From Tetrahymena elliotti 4EA (lineage: Eukaryota > Ciliophora > Oligohymenophorea > Hymenostomatida > Tetrahymenidae): a stretch of DNA of 64,000 nt. Under the pieces are notes generated by a model. The model saw nothing but the letters and a program-made list of their open reading frames with translations, was not told where the DNA came from and made no database searches. Position 1 is the first letter of the stretch. Each line of letters opens with the position of its first letter. The translations under genes were made by a program, and so were the position numbers. Shown piece by piece: positions 21,700 through 34,085 of the stretch. The stretch covers positions 451,035 through 515,034 of the forward strand of contig JH720309.1 in the NCBI GenBank assembly GCA_000231825.2, given 5' to 3'.

Positions 21700-24600
21700 T
21701 CAATTTTCTTCATCTTACTCTTGGATGACATCTTTAGGATCGAGATACTAGGATTTCATAATTTGATCTCTTTTAGCATTGATGTTTACACTTTGATAGA
21801 TAACTTTTCTAATTGAATCAAGCCATTTATCTTAGTCTGCTTTACTTTAGCATGCTAAGATGTAGTGTTGATTTGAGTTTTGATAGAAAATTTTAATGCA
21901 GAACTTCTTTTCTTAGCCCGCTGGATCTTTAATGACAAGAGCATCATTGATTGGGATGAAAAGTAAAGGCTTAGAATCACCTGGTTTAGCAAAACTAACC
22001 AAACCAATATTTGAAAGTACGAAAAAGTATTCTTTCCAAGGTTCAGAAAAGAAATCTTTAATCCAACTATGTTTGCATATTTCTAAAAATCCGACCATTT
22101 AAGCAGATTTAAATGAAGCTTAGAATCTATTTAAAAGGGTTTTTTCATCCATTTATCCGATGTTAATTTTATCTTTAATACCTCTAAATTAAATATTGAT
22201 TTCATCTGTAAATTATATTTTGTAAGGGACTAATTATCTTTCTTTAATTGTCTGCATTAAGAACATGTTAAAATCTGCTCTTCTATAAGTTTCAATCAGA
22301 TAATCGTATTCTTATTTAATGCTAATAACACATAAATAAGCAGATTTATTCAAGAAAGTAATTTTAGTTATTCTGTCTATTTGAATCCTACGAATTACCT
22401 TGAAATTTCTTGTATGTAAAATAAAAATATTGTAAGGAGTTGCAAATAGAATTCTTCTTTCTCTTTCATTTGAGTTATTAATTCTGAAAATTGAGTCACT
22501 AAAACACTTCATCTCATTTGGATTATCAACATCACTGTATTTTTCTAAGATCTATTATATTTTCTTATTATCTCTCAAACCTAAGAAATCCCTAGCATAA
22601 AGCTCATTCTCGTCAAATGCCAAAAAGTTTGCATAATATTAAGGATTGCTTGGATCAAGTACTTAACTCTCAACCGGTTTATCTTCCTTTTAAGAAGTTT
22701 ACCTTGGACCATTCTAATTTACTAAACTCATTCTATTCTAAAATTGATCCCAAAATTTATCAAAATTTACTGACTATCTGCCACTCATAATGCTTTTTAA
22801 ATTGAAATTAAAATTAATATAATTCAAATTATTGAGAATTTTTTTTCTTGGTTTTTAAAAAAGGATTAAAATTTTATTTCCTTATTGACTTCACTGATTG
22901 TTTTGAAATAAATTAATTGAAAGTTAGTTTCAAATAGTTTTAATTACCTAGAACGAATTGAGTTTTCAGTGTTGAGATAAAAATTATTTCCATTTGACTA
23001 CTTCATTTCATCATTAAAAACGCTGCCTCTTGTGGAGTAATTGAATGAGATTCTGTTATTTTGGTCTTAGCCTTGACCATCAAATCCAAATTAACTTGTC
23101 TTGTTGTTAGAGCCAAACTAGTTTGAAGGTCTTGTCGATTTACGGACCGATTGTCTGCCAAAACCACCAGATAAAGGCTTAATAGAATATCTAGTAGATT
23201 TTCTACCTAGACCTTCATTGTTGAAGAGTCTTAGAGGCTTATCTCTAGCTACTACACAAGCCTCCTCATATTATGCCATTAACTATTTATGCACTCTTTG
23301 CAGTTCTTAATACTCTTCTTCTCTACTTTCAAATTAAAGCTTGTACTTTTGAGCTTCTTCATTTAAAATTTATAGCTTCATTTAAATTACTTTGTTTTCA
23401 TCTTTTAACTTTTACAAAAGAACTTGATCTGTCTAATTTTTATTTTGCTATTCAATGTTATTTAAAGTTGCTGTTGTCGTGTTTTGAGATACTTTTTGTT
23501 TAAGCTCATCAAGCTCTTCCTAGGTTTGTTAAAACAAGTTATACATTCTGTCACTTTCTTACTTTAAATCTGAATTTTCTACTTTGAGCTAATTATTTTT
23601 TTCCTCAAGCTCTTTTTGCTTTCTGCTAAACTAAGCACATTGTGTTTCTAATCTGGAAACATTTTCTAGTGCCTTTTGATTATCTTTTTCTGTTTATTCT
23701 TTGATTAGATATTTCTATTCTAAGATATCATAATCCTTAGTTAGATCATCAAACTATCCTTCTAAATCATCTTTATATTCAATAACTCTTTTCATTTCTG
23801 TTTCCAAATAAGCTACTTTTTATTCTAATTTCATAATTTCATTTTATGATTTAGAACTCTTTTTAACTTGCTATTCTAACTCCATATCATAAGAGTCCAA
23901 TTTAGTTCCCAAAAGCAACAAATTGTTAAACATATCATCTACAATTTGATAAAATTAGCTTTTCTATCCCTTCATTTCTCTTAATTGATCAACTTTATGC
24001 ATAAGATCTTGCATATAATCATACTTATAATATTATTTGCTTTAATCTTGCTAATCTTATTGATCTTTCTTATTTTTAGATTGATCATCATCATCTTCAA
24101 GTCTTGTCAAACTCTCTACTTTTGTTGTATTTTAAACAATGCTACTTCTTCTATTTTATTCTGTAGATGATTCACCAGTTTATTATTGCTAAACTAAACT
24201 GATCCAATATTACTCTAATAAGCTCATGAGATCACCCAAGCTGCTTTGTGTTACTTTTCCTTAATCATCCTAAATGCACTTGAATAAAAAATCAATACTT
24301 TCTTTCTCATTATTATTTAATGAGGTCATTTATTCTACTTTTTAGGCTATATAGTCTAAATCAATTCCATTTTTAGCATCCAAAGAATTCTTTTTGCCTT
24401 AGCCGTCTTCATCACTATCTCCATCTTGGCTTGAAAATAAATCCTCAGCACATTATTCATAAATATACTTCATTTAATGTAAAGTATTGCTGCTCAACTA
24501 ATCAATTACAAGTTAAACCTATTCCCATAATGTCTTTAAATTTGGATTCTAAACTTAAAATTGGTTTGCCTATTAAGGAGTATAGCTGGTCCTTTCTTTT

Positions 24601-24824
24601 AGGATTTCTAAAGCCATACCTACTACAGCCCCAAAGCAAACTTAGCCATTTTGCTTATAAAAAACAAAATCATATAACTACTGAATAACTTCATCAGTAA
24701 ATTCACATCTGGTATCAATCTTAGCCATCTCCTAAATTATCTCCTTAAACTACTCAAAAGTGATGTAGTCATTCTCATACTTAGGTGAAATTTCTGCTAA
24801 ATATTTCTACACTTCTACACTCAT
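21700..24824 (-). CDS. large coiled-coil protein with myosin-TH1-like and PH domains (one-base frameshift)
   Basis: The N-terminal exon 22949..24824 and the C-terminal exon 21700..22792 are joined by a 156-nt GT...AG intron. The N-terminus resembles paired EF-hand-like helix-loop-helices without clear calcium loops (YITFEQFKEIIQEM; QDDQGKVTQSSLGDLM). A long coiled coil follows (EQKVAYLETEMKRVIEYK, KQKELEEKNNQLKVENSDLK), then Arg/Ser/Gly-rich linkers. The second exon has CFSDSIFRINN, RERRILFATPYNIFIL and DRITKITF, matching the myosin-I TH1 lipid-binding fold, and then a PH domain (MVGFLEICKHSWIKDFFSEP, WKEYFFVLSNIGLVSF, DQDKWLDSIRKVI). Near 22977-22983 the upstream frame must slip by one base for NGNNF to continue into YLNTENSIRSS and stay in phase. 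As two genes they would be only 36 bp apart, which is unlikely. Probably a membrane-associated cytoskeletal adaptor (inferred). Confidence 0.68.
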
Positions 24825-26143
24825 TAATATATTTCAAACACCTACCTACCTAATAATATTTTGTAATAAGACTACCTAAACAATAATACAAAAATGTATT
24901 TTTTATTTTAAAAAATCCTTTGTACTTATTATATTTTCTCTTATTATATTTAATTAATCAGCTGGCTGACTACAAATTTATAAACTTTATTTTCAAATTC
25001 TTCGCAAAAAAAAAACACACTTGAACAATAGATTACAAATAATTTAGAATGTATAAATGAATAAATAAATAAGTCAATTATAAATCAATTAACTATTTAT
25101 TTATTTATTGTTTGTCTGTTTGTTTATTTATTTATTTGCTTTTCTCAGCAGAAAATAGTCTTAATACTATTTTTATTTCAATGAAGTATCTTTTTTACCA
25201 AAAATATTCTTATTCAATTTAAATGATGCTTGTACCAATATTATCAGATAATATCAATCATAAATATCCCACTAAAATTAACTTGTTTATATCTTCATTC
25301 TTTAAAGCTTATCTTTGAAATATCTAATATCTATTACTGTTGTAGGATTAATATAACTTTAAGTGTAATTTTAATTCAAATCAATCTAATACACCCTCCC
25401 TCCCGTAAGTTTATCTTTTTAATTACATTTATCATTTGTTGAATATTCTATCAGTCTATCTTAATTTTTTTTATTACTCATTATTAAAATAGAAAATATC
25501 AAACAAAAACTAGCACTTTTGATTAGAAATTAATTTCTTTTTCACTCAAATCCAAACAAAAAATGTTTTTTATCTGTTTTAATTAATTAATTTAAATCTA
25601 AAAATATTTTTTTTTATTTAAACTATCAATAATTTGAACTTAAGAAAGTATTTAAAAAAAGAAATAATTTATTTTACACTTTTTTTTTGTTCAAAACATT
25701 TCCAATTTTTGAGAGTATGTTTTTTTAGGCAAAAATTTATTTCTTGATCAAACAATAAATTTAGAATAAACTATCTATCCCTCAATTTAACATAATTTTA
25801 ATAAAATTAAATTATTTTTTTATTTTTTAATTGAAATAAATTTTTTCTTCAGCAAAATCTGTAAAAAAAAATGATAATTGAAATGCCTATTAAAATGGCA
25901 ACAATAAATTGAATTTTAATAGGTAATCCTAATAAAACAAACACGAAACAATAATTATAAATTATTTTTTAGATCTCTTTTAGGTTTTAAAGTTAGAGTA
26001 AATATTTTATAAAAATGAAATTTGCTATTATAATTAATTATGATTATAAAATGAATATAATTGCTAAATTTTATTTTAAAAATGTGTTTAATATCTATTT
26101 TTTTTATCTTGCTTGCTTCTGTTGTTTTAGATTTATATTAATT
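24825..26143. other. AT-rich intergenic region
   Basis: It is upstream of the TH1/PH gene and downstream of the CCDC97-like gene. Four-base-period TTTA/TTTG tracts occur at 25095-25142. Short hydrophobic standard-code frames at 25230 and 26015 show no family features; the second is antisense to the CCDC97-like gene. Confidence 0.5.
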
Positions 26144-27026
26144 TCAGTAATCTTCTATACCTGTATATTCAGATTAACTTGGATCTACTTCATTTTCTTC
26201 TTCATCATCAAAATATTTATCTTCTTAGTCTTGGTCCATTATTTTTCTATCATCAAGATTTCTTTTTATTTTTTAGCAATTTAATAGAATTTATTAATTA
26301 TTTAAATTCTAATAATAATTACTCATCGTTATCTATTTCATCATAGTTAAAGTGCTCTTTTTCTTCTCCAATTAAAAATTAATTATGCATAAATGTAATT
26401 AATTCATCTTCATAATCTTCTCTTTCTTATTCGCTAATGGTTTAATCATAAATCATCCTCTACAAAAATTAAAAGTTTTAAATTATTTTACTTAAGCAAA
26501 ATGAATTAATTACCTTTGGAAGTAAATCTTTTTCTTTAGACGCGTTATACTCATCTTCAAGTTACTATCTGTATTCTTCTTTCATCATAATCTCTTCTAA
26601 AAATTAAGCAAAAGATAACTCACTGAAATTTTCAGCTTATTTTTTCAAGTATTATCCACAATAAAGATAATAAAGTAAAGGCTATTTTAAAATGGATATT
26701 TGAGTTTATATTTTTTAACCAAAAATAAATATTACTTATCTCATTTTTATTGCTTCTTCACTAAAAAAATCATCTTCTTCTATAAGCTTTTGATTAAATT
26801 TAAAAATGCATTAAATATTTGTTTCAGAGACACTCAATTTAAATAATTTAAAGATTGAAATTACTTATTGTAACTTTTTGTATCTCCTATTCAGAATTTA
26901 GGCAGGAATCTTTCTTTGTGTCTTTCTATCTAAAATCATTTTTTTAATTTCATCTATTTTTGATTAAGAAACTTGACTTTCATTCTTAATACTTTGATTT
27001 GTATTTTGTGTCTCTTCTATCTCCAT
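26144..27026 (-). CDS. CCDC97 homologue (DUF2052-type), five exons
   Basis: complement(join(26144..26261, 26323..26459, 26514..26681, 26736..26786, 26865..27026)), 636 nt, 211 aa, every junction GT...AG and in phase. The core reads RKIPAQILNRRYKKL, EEDDFFSEEAIKMRQPLLY and YLYCGQYL. This is the hallmark of the CCDC97 family (x-EYFSD-x-AMR-x-R-x-PLLY-x-x-Y-x-GQYL). The remainder is strongly acidic (DEEENEVDPSQSEY), also typical. Human CCDC97 associates with the SF3B part of the U2 snRNP, so a splicing role in the nucleus is the best guess. It is shorter than the animal protein (about 340 aa) because the N-terminal extension is absent. The four introns are tiny (49-78 nt) and extremely AT-rich. 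Confidence 0.85.
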
Positions 27027-28320
27027 TTTAATAAGCTAAAATTGAATTAAATTATTAATATGAATTATGACTTCTACAATTATCTTTAAGATATTTTTAA
27101 TTTAATTAGATTGTTAATTCTAATAAGAACATCTACTTTCACATACAATTAATGTAAATCAAAACAATATCAATTATCAAATACTATCATATATTATTCA
27201 AAATGAAATTATTTTTTACAAAGAGAAAATATCCTGAAAACTATTAATAAAATAAATTTTAAAGACCTTGATCTTTAATTTTAATGTAATGTTTTTAATA
27301 TGTTAAAAATTAAATAAGAAAATTATACATTAAATTTCTTTTTAAATAATAAGAAAGATTTCATTTTTTAGATTTTTCAAATTTACACTTTTTGAATTAT
27401 TTCGCATTGATTAAATGATTACAAAGAAAATTAAATTTCATTTATAGACTTGTATAAAAGAAAGATTAAGTTTACATCGAAGTTAATTGGGGTATAAATA
27501 AATTTATTCATTTTTGGTTTTAAAAAGATAATTTTGATTATTTGAGGCATATAAAGATATGCTACAATATAATTGGCACATTCATTATAAGGCTAAAATA
27601 TTTAGATATTATTAATTTTATTAATTGTTTCAAACTCTAAATTTAGCTATCATTTTCTGTTTTTTATGATAAGAAAACATTGAAAATTACTATTAATTTT
27701 GGTAAGTAAAGAAAATCACCAAAAATTTAATTTGAAGATTTTTGTGAAATTAAAGATTAACTTTGCTTTTTTTATCACTATTAAAAATATAAGCTTATAC
27801 ATAACAAATTAGCAATAATAATCATAACTAAATAGTATAAAGTCTGAAAATTTTATTTATCAAAAACCCAATATGTTATCTGTGATCAGTACATTTGCAC
27901 AGGTCAGCATATTAAGTTAAGTATATTAGAGATTATAATATTTATCTATCTATCTATATTTTTTAATGGCTATATAAAAGTAAGCAGTTTAAAAAAATTC
28001 ATTCGTACATTTTGGGAGTAATTGATTGGTTTTTGATAATCAATTTTTTTGATTAGAAAATTATTATTATTATTATTAATTAAGTAAGTAATTGAGTTTA
28101 ATATTATCACATAATAATTTGATAATTAATTTTTTAATCTTCATATACTAATTTAATTATTTATTTATTTATTTATTAATTATTTGATTGATTATATTTC
28201 TATCAATCACTCAAGAAATCATTTATTCATTCATTTATATTATTAATTGGTTAATAATAATTCATTCATATATATAGTTAATGAGTCAAAAGCCATATAT
28301 TCATTCATTTAAATTATTAA
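27027..28320. other. AT-rich intergenic region with palindromic ATTAATT words
   Basis: It sits upstream of the CCDC97-like gene and downstream of the 350-aa gene. Simple tracts (TATC, TTTA, ATTC tetranucleotides) fill 27940-28320. No coding frame. Confidence 0.5.
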
Positions 28321-29373
28321 TCAGTATGCGTGTTCACTTTCTTCAAATTTAGGTAAGAAAGTTTTAATTGTAAATTAGGATTCTTCTGTTTATGTAAGGT
28401 CTGTTAGTAGTGATTATGAGCATGATATATTATGAGATTATTCTAGTAATAATTAAGAGGTTATTTGCTAATTATATTGTCTTCTTAATTCTCTTACCCT
28501 TTTTAGTTCTTGTAAATCAGCTGGATCAAAAGTATACTTTCTTAACATAAGCAAATTGTTAGAATTTTCACTAATTTTAATGCAAACTTAAGTAATTTTT
28601 GCATTAATAATGTAATTATCAAAAGTATAGATTTTTATTTCTTCTTCCACCTATCTGTCTAAATAAGGGATTTAAATTTTTATGAATTGGCTCATATCTC
28701 CTTAAGGTTAATTCATTTTATAGTTTAAGAATCTTCTTTTGAGTTCTTCTTCATCATCACAAAGTAGTAGCAGTAACTTTACATCATTTGATGCTAAATA
28801 TCTGTTTAATCTTTTTTTGTCAGGATCGAAAGTGTAGAGGTTAAAAGCATAAGTTTGTCCTTCGAAATCTAGATCCTTTTTAATTAATTCATAGCATTTT
28901 TTGAGTAAAACTTCTGGATCATAATGTAATGCAATTTGATAATTCTATCCTAATTTTTCATCAGAATATTTCAATTAACGATTTGTTGATTCTTAATGCT
29001 GTTCTAAGATTTGTGATAGTTTATAAGATTCATCTGATGAGAGAGATTTCAGAATTTTTATTATTGATGTAAAATCTGTTAATTAAGGACAAAGTGTCTC
29101 TGTGTATAATACTATTTGTTATTCATTTATTAGTTTAACTATTTTATTCACTCTAGATATACCTAATTATAGTTTAGGTATGTAGGACTAATTTTGTACA
29201 AAAGAGTTAACATCTATTATAACATCTCCGTATAAGACTACTTTTCCATGAGTGTGTGCAGGTTATTTATAAAAGATAGAATTCTTCATTACAACATTAT
29301 AGCAGTATTAATCATCACCATCATCAGTCCAGCTTCTCTTGTTAATTTTTTATTACTTTTTGGTGCGTGGCAT
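28321..29373 (-). CDS. intronless hypothetical protein, 350 aa (tandem pair, member 1)
   Basis: A single frame of 351 codons starts MPRTKKQQKINKRSWTDDG and ends FEESEHAY-TGA. It contains many TAA/TAG Gln codons. Predicted alpha/beta soluble protein with beta-like segments (HGKVVLYGDVIIDVNSF; NYQIALHYDPEVLL; TYAFNLYTFDPDKKRL) alternating with helices (KCYELIKKDLDF, DDEEELKRRFLNYK). The phrase TYAF-x-LYTFDP/RKYTFDPADL recurs, suggesting internal repetition of a small unit. No signal peptide, no membrane segment and no known catalytic motif. The neighbour at 30376 has the same MPR start and a similar alternation, so they may be ancient paralogues. Function unknown. Confidence 0.8.
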
Positions 29374-30375
29374 GGTATATAAATAGATTTAATTAATTTA
29401 TGAGTCAATTAATCAATGATTTTTAACACAATATTAAAATTAATTAAACACAAATTATTCATATCTTTTCACTTCCCCTTCTTTTGCTTCTTTTTTAATG
29501 CTTATTATTATCAGAAAATGAACCTCTCAATCAGAATTCCAAAGCATAAGAATAAAACTCATCCTTTTTGCCTTAATTAAATCATCTTAATATTCTACCA
29601 ATATTCTTCTTGTGCTATGAAACTACATACAGTAAATCAATAGAAAAATTTTTATGTAAATGAATATTATTCAATCACAATATTTGTTTCAAAATATGTA
29701 AATCAACCACATTTATCAATCATTATAAAAATTAAAAATATTATGATAAAAATAAATCCATTCACAAAAATAATGAGTAACAGAGCCTATTTTTTGATTT
29801 AAAATATAATTTTTAAAAGGGCTGAATCTAAAGAAACATCCAAAATATTTAATTCAATAAAATTACTAATGGAAAGTTTAACATTTAGCTCAGATGAAGG
29901 AAAATTAATTTATTTTTGAGGCTTGATTTGGATAATATAAAATGATAAACAAATATTTATTTAAAAATCTAACTATTCTTAATTTTCTTAATAATTAACC
30001 TGATATTTTTAACTATTGGTAAGGTATTAAATTATTTTTTTACTTTATTTTTAAATTTTTTCTGAAATTTTTAATTTGATAGAATTTTACAGCTTTTGTA
30101 AGGCTTAATATTTTGATTTCCTCTTTTTAAAAATAATATTTTATTGATGTATTTATTTGAAAGGAATAGATTGATTAATTAATTAATTAGTAGAGATTTC
30201 AAAAAACTACTTTTTTCAAATACTAAATAAGTTAGTTAGTTTTTCACTTAAATTAAAAAAAAAACATGAAATTTATTTATTTATTGTGAAAATATATTTT
30301 TTATAATATTTTAAAATAATTGAAATAAGATCATTTTACTAAGATTTGTTATTTGTTTGTTTGTTGGTCTGTGAG
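29374..30375. other. spacer between the two MPR-start genes
   Basis: One kilobase without a coding frame. It should include the promoter of the 350-aa gene and the 3' UTR of the 492-aa gene. Confidence 0.5.
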
Positions 30376-31854
30376 TCAATACTCTTAGAAATTTTTAATT
30401 TTATTTGAAGTCATAGATTAAGGATAAAATTTAGAAATGAATTTTTGCATGTCGTTTTAATTAGAAATACTATGTTTGAAGCTATTGTTAGGTGCTTATT
30501 TTATAATTGGTACAACATCATAAAATTATTTATTTTATAACTCACTTATAGTTATTTAAGAAGAGTCATTTTATAAGTCAGTTGTTAATTCTTCTGAGGC
30601 TTAAGGTTTAGCCATTTCTACTCTGAAAGAATTATTTAAATCAAGGATATATGCAGATTTTTTGAAAGTATTTTATTTTTCGTTTGGTTCTTCTTAAGGA
30701 GATTGTGAATATATCCATATAGATTCAAATTTTTTGTTGTGTACTATTATTACCTTTTCTGAATTTTAGATAGGTAAAATAAGCTTATCAGAGTATAATT
30801 ATTAGTCAGTATTTTAGTGTAAATGGTTATGTACAAAAGATTAATGTTAAATAGAAAAATAGTCTTTAGTGTCATAATTTGGTTAGTAGTCAATATAGTC
30901 TTATTCTTTAGATGATTTTGTTTCAAATAATAACTCTTCTTTATCAATTCCATATTAAAGAGGGAACAAGAGTTCATTAGTCTTTCTATAGTGCATAAGC
31001 TTTTTGATATCTTCCGAATCAAGGATAATTAGCCTGATTTTCAATATATAAAAGTAATATGGTAGTATAACAATATTTTTTTGTAAATTAAGTGCCTTCA
31101 TCAAAATACCTTCAACTGTAGTAATAACCATTTCTCGAATATCATCTTCGACTGAGAAAGGATCCTAAAGAAGACACAGATCTTATAAAGAATTGTAAAA
31201 AGATGTTGTTTTATTGCGTAATCTTTCTGAGTTAATCTCATCAGTATAAATATTTAATAATTGGAAGTTTACACCATTATAAGTTTTTTCGAGCTAATTG
31301 AATTCAGGGTTATACACTTATATGGCATAAGTGAATGGAATATTTAATGAATTAAATTATTTTAATATCAAATCAGACTTTTGCTTAGCTTAAACATATG
31401 ATTATTGCAGATTTATGCCTCTTTTTAATAGCTCATTAGCTAGTATTTTCTATTAATAGCACTTTTCTTGAGCTTATTTCAGATGATGAACTATTTATTC
31501 TGTCATCTAAGATGAAATACTTTCAAGAGAAAATATTATTGGTTAATAATCATTTTATTAATAAGTTTTTGAGAAATACTCACACTCAGTAAGTTGTTCA
31601 GAGATCAAATTTGATATCTTCTTTAAGCCTTTAAAAGGTTAATCATAACTTTCATTCAAGCGCAGATTTTGTTAGCTGAACCACTTCAAATTGATAACCA
31701 AATCCCCTGAAAAACAAAATTTATAATCGCTAACTAAATTGTAATTGATAGGAACAACAACCATGTAATTAAGTCTTTTCTTTTTCTTAATTGTTTCTAT
31801 TTCTCTTTAATCTTTATCATAATCTTTTGGGATATATTTTGGTTTTCTAGGCAT
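30376..31854 (-). CDS. intronless hypothetical protein, 492 aa (tandem pair, member 2)
   Basis: One uninterrupted TGA-terminated frame (493 codons) starts MPRKPKYIPKDYDKDQ and ends KNFQEY. It has a basic N-terminal patch (RREIETIKKKKRLN-like), then beta-rich and helical stretches (YKFCFSGDLVINLKWF; EQLTECEYFSKTY), a Gln-rich helix, TYAIQVYNPEFNQLEKTYNG and a long polar tail. Like its neighbour it has no targeting signal. Shared features with the 350-aa gene are the MPR start, the GD-hydrophobic-I-N/D-hydrophobic strand early in the protein, Y-x-I-x-x-Y-x-PE in the middle, same strand and absence of introns. Homology is plausible but not certain by eye. Function unknown. Confidence 0.78.
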
Positions 31855-32950
31855 TTTGATTAATTAATAATTTGATATGATTTTAATTAAATAAATATAA
31901 GTCACTATTAAAAATTGTTATTATTGAGTATTTACTTAAATCTTTTTTTTGCAAATTATCATTATAAAAATCAGGCCAAACAAATCTATCTTTACCTTAG
32001 TAATCAAAATTTATAACCAATTACCCTATCTTGTTCTCTACAATAACTCTTACAATTATGCCCTTCTTTTCACTTTCATTGATTACAAATTTTCCAATTT
32101 CATTAGTTTACTTTAACTTTAATATTACACTTTTAAATTATTTCCTTCAACCTATTTAAATTAAAATTTGTTAATTTTTAAATTGGCATCTTTCTAACAT
32201 AAATATTTTGCTTAGCCCTTCTTATATGTTTAGAAGCTAATTCTAAAAATACTTTCAAAATAAATCATATTTTATCAATAAATTAAAAATAAAATTAAAA
32301 AAAAAGACTTTTAAAAATTTTAAAAAGTAAGTAAATTCCTTTCATACAAGCTTTGATTTTATCATTTTTTTAAAATTATTAATATGAAATAAATTTAAAA
32401 AATATTTTAACTGCATTTTAATTAGTTTAAAAAAAGCTTATAAAATTAATATTAAAAGCTTTTATATAAAAATTGTTTTGATAAATATGCTAACAACTAA
32501 GCACTTTGACAACTTCTTTTGATTTTATAGATAAATTATGTTTATTTTCAATTGGAAGAATCTAAAAAATTATTATCAAAATATATATGATAAGTTGACA
32601 ATAAAAACTATTTTGCTTCTCATTGGAAATTAAGTATTTTTCACTTTGATTTTTTTTTTTCAATAAATTTAAGAACAGGGACAGCTTTTAAAATAAAAAA
32701 GATTAATTATCAAATTAAAACACTTTTTATAAAATTTATACTAACAATCTTACACTTGCTGAGCTTTTAAATAAATTTTTATTAGTTGATGTCAATTTAC
32801 ATGCCAAAAAAATTATTATAAGGATATTAAGTTGGGTATTTATTCATTAGTTAACAAATAAATATTTTTGAAAGCAAAAGTTAATTTTTTACCCGTTTTT
32901 AGATTGTCTATTTTCTTAAATAATTTACTATTAAAGTTATTTATATTGAT

Positions 32951-32962
32951 CCCCCCCCCCCC
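32951..32962. repeat. poly-C12 homopolymer
   Basis: Twelve consecutive C followed by TCCTCCTT, in a region that is otherwise over 80 percent A/T. It is not the C4A2 telomeric repeat. Confidence 0.9.
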
Positions 32963-33499
32963 TCCTCCTTAAACCAGAAATATTTATAATTTCAAAATTA
33001 AGTCTAATTTTTTACAAGATTTTTTTATTTAATTGAAAATGATAAGTATTCAATTTCGTTATTGTGTTTTATCATTTAATCAATCAAGCCATTTAAAAAT
33101 CCAAAACAAATTTTCATTATTAACATTTTGAAGTCAATTAAAAAAAGAGAAGATTGTAATGGTATTTACTATTATTTTCTATTCAGCAGCTAAACAGCAA
33201 ATTTTTCTAGCTAAGAATGTAAATTACAAAAAAGCTTGATTTTTATAAAATCCATTTGATTTCCCTCTACCTATCTATCACTTTATTTGCAGGCAGAATG
33301 AAAATTTTTTTAAAAGTGTTTAATGAAAGAATCTTTATTTTGAAAATAAATGTTTTTTTTATAATTTATCAATTATTACTTCAAAATATTTAAATTTAAA
33401 TTAAAAAAGAATTTATTTCTTGATAAAAGTCCTTCAAATAAAATACACTTCTTATCCCAACTAAAAATTCAGATAGATTTTTATAAACCAAATAATGAT

Positions 33500-34085
33500 T
33501 TAAATATTTTAACATTCTTTTTAAGGAAAATCCACTTTATTTTCATCATTTTTATATATAAAGTAATAACTTAATAATAAAGAGTTTTTCTACAGGATAT
33601 TATTATAAAATAACTTTTTTGATGAATTTTAGTTCTATTTACTTTCTAATAGAAATCTTACAGTCATTTATTGTTTTAATAATAATTAAACAAGAATAAC
33701 CTTTAATCATAAGACTTTAAGCTGTTTTTACTTTCTTTATATAAAATAATAGCCAAATAAATAGAAAGTTTTTATGGAATATTTTAGAATATCGTAAATT
33801 TATAATTGTTAATAAATAAAGTATCTTTTAAACAATTAATGCTTTTGATGATTTTTTGGTCTTTTTCTTTCTAAAATAATTTCAAGACTCCTCTTGTTTG
33901 ATAAATAATTCCTTTGTAAATTGATAATACCCTTTGATCTTAAGGCTTTAAACTATTTTTACTAAATTTATATAAAATAATAGCCTCATAAATTTATAGG
34001 TGTTTATGAAATATTTTAGAAGAGCTAAAGTTTAAAAATAATATATCTTTTAAAAAATAAATTTTTTGATGATTTTATGTGAAAA
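33500..34085. repeat. diverged tandem repeat, ~240-bp period
   Basis: Units near 33720-33875 and 33945-34080 share TTTTTACT...TTTATATAAAATAATAGCC, GAATATTTTAGAA/GAAATATTTTAGAA, AATAAAGTATCTTTTAAA/ATATATCTTTTAAAA and TTTTGATGATTTT. A weaker third unit lies at about 33500-33640 (TTTATATATAAAGTAATA, AACTTTTTTGATGAATTTT). Confidence 0.55.

Noticed and set aside
22786..22824. Treating the TH1/PH exon as its own gene starting at ATG 22788
   Set aside because: It would leave only 36 bp to the upstream frame's stop, far shorter than other gene spacings here, and a splice site joins the two in phase once the one-base slip is allowed.
32951..32970. Telomere or chromosome-breakage sequence
   Set aside because: The C run is not C4A2, and I saw no match to the Tetrahymena chromosome breakage 15-mer in the window.
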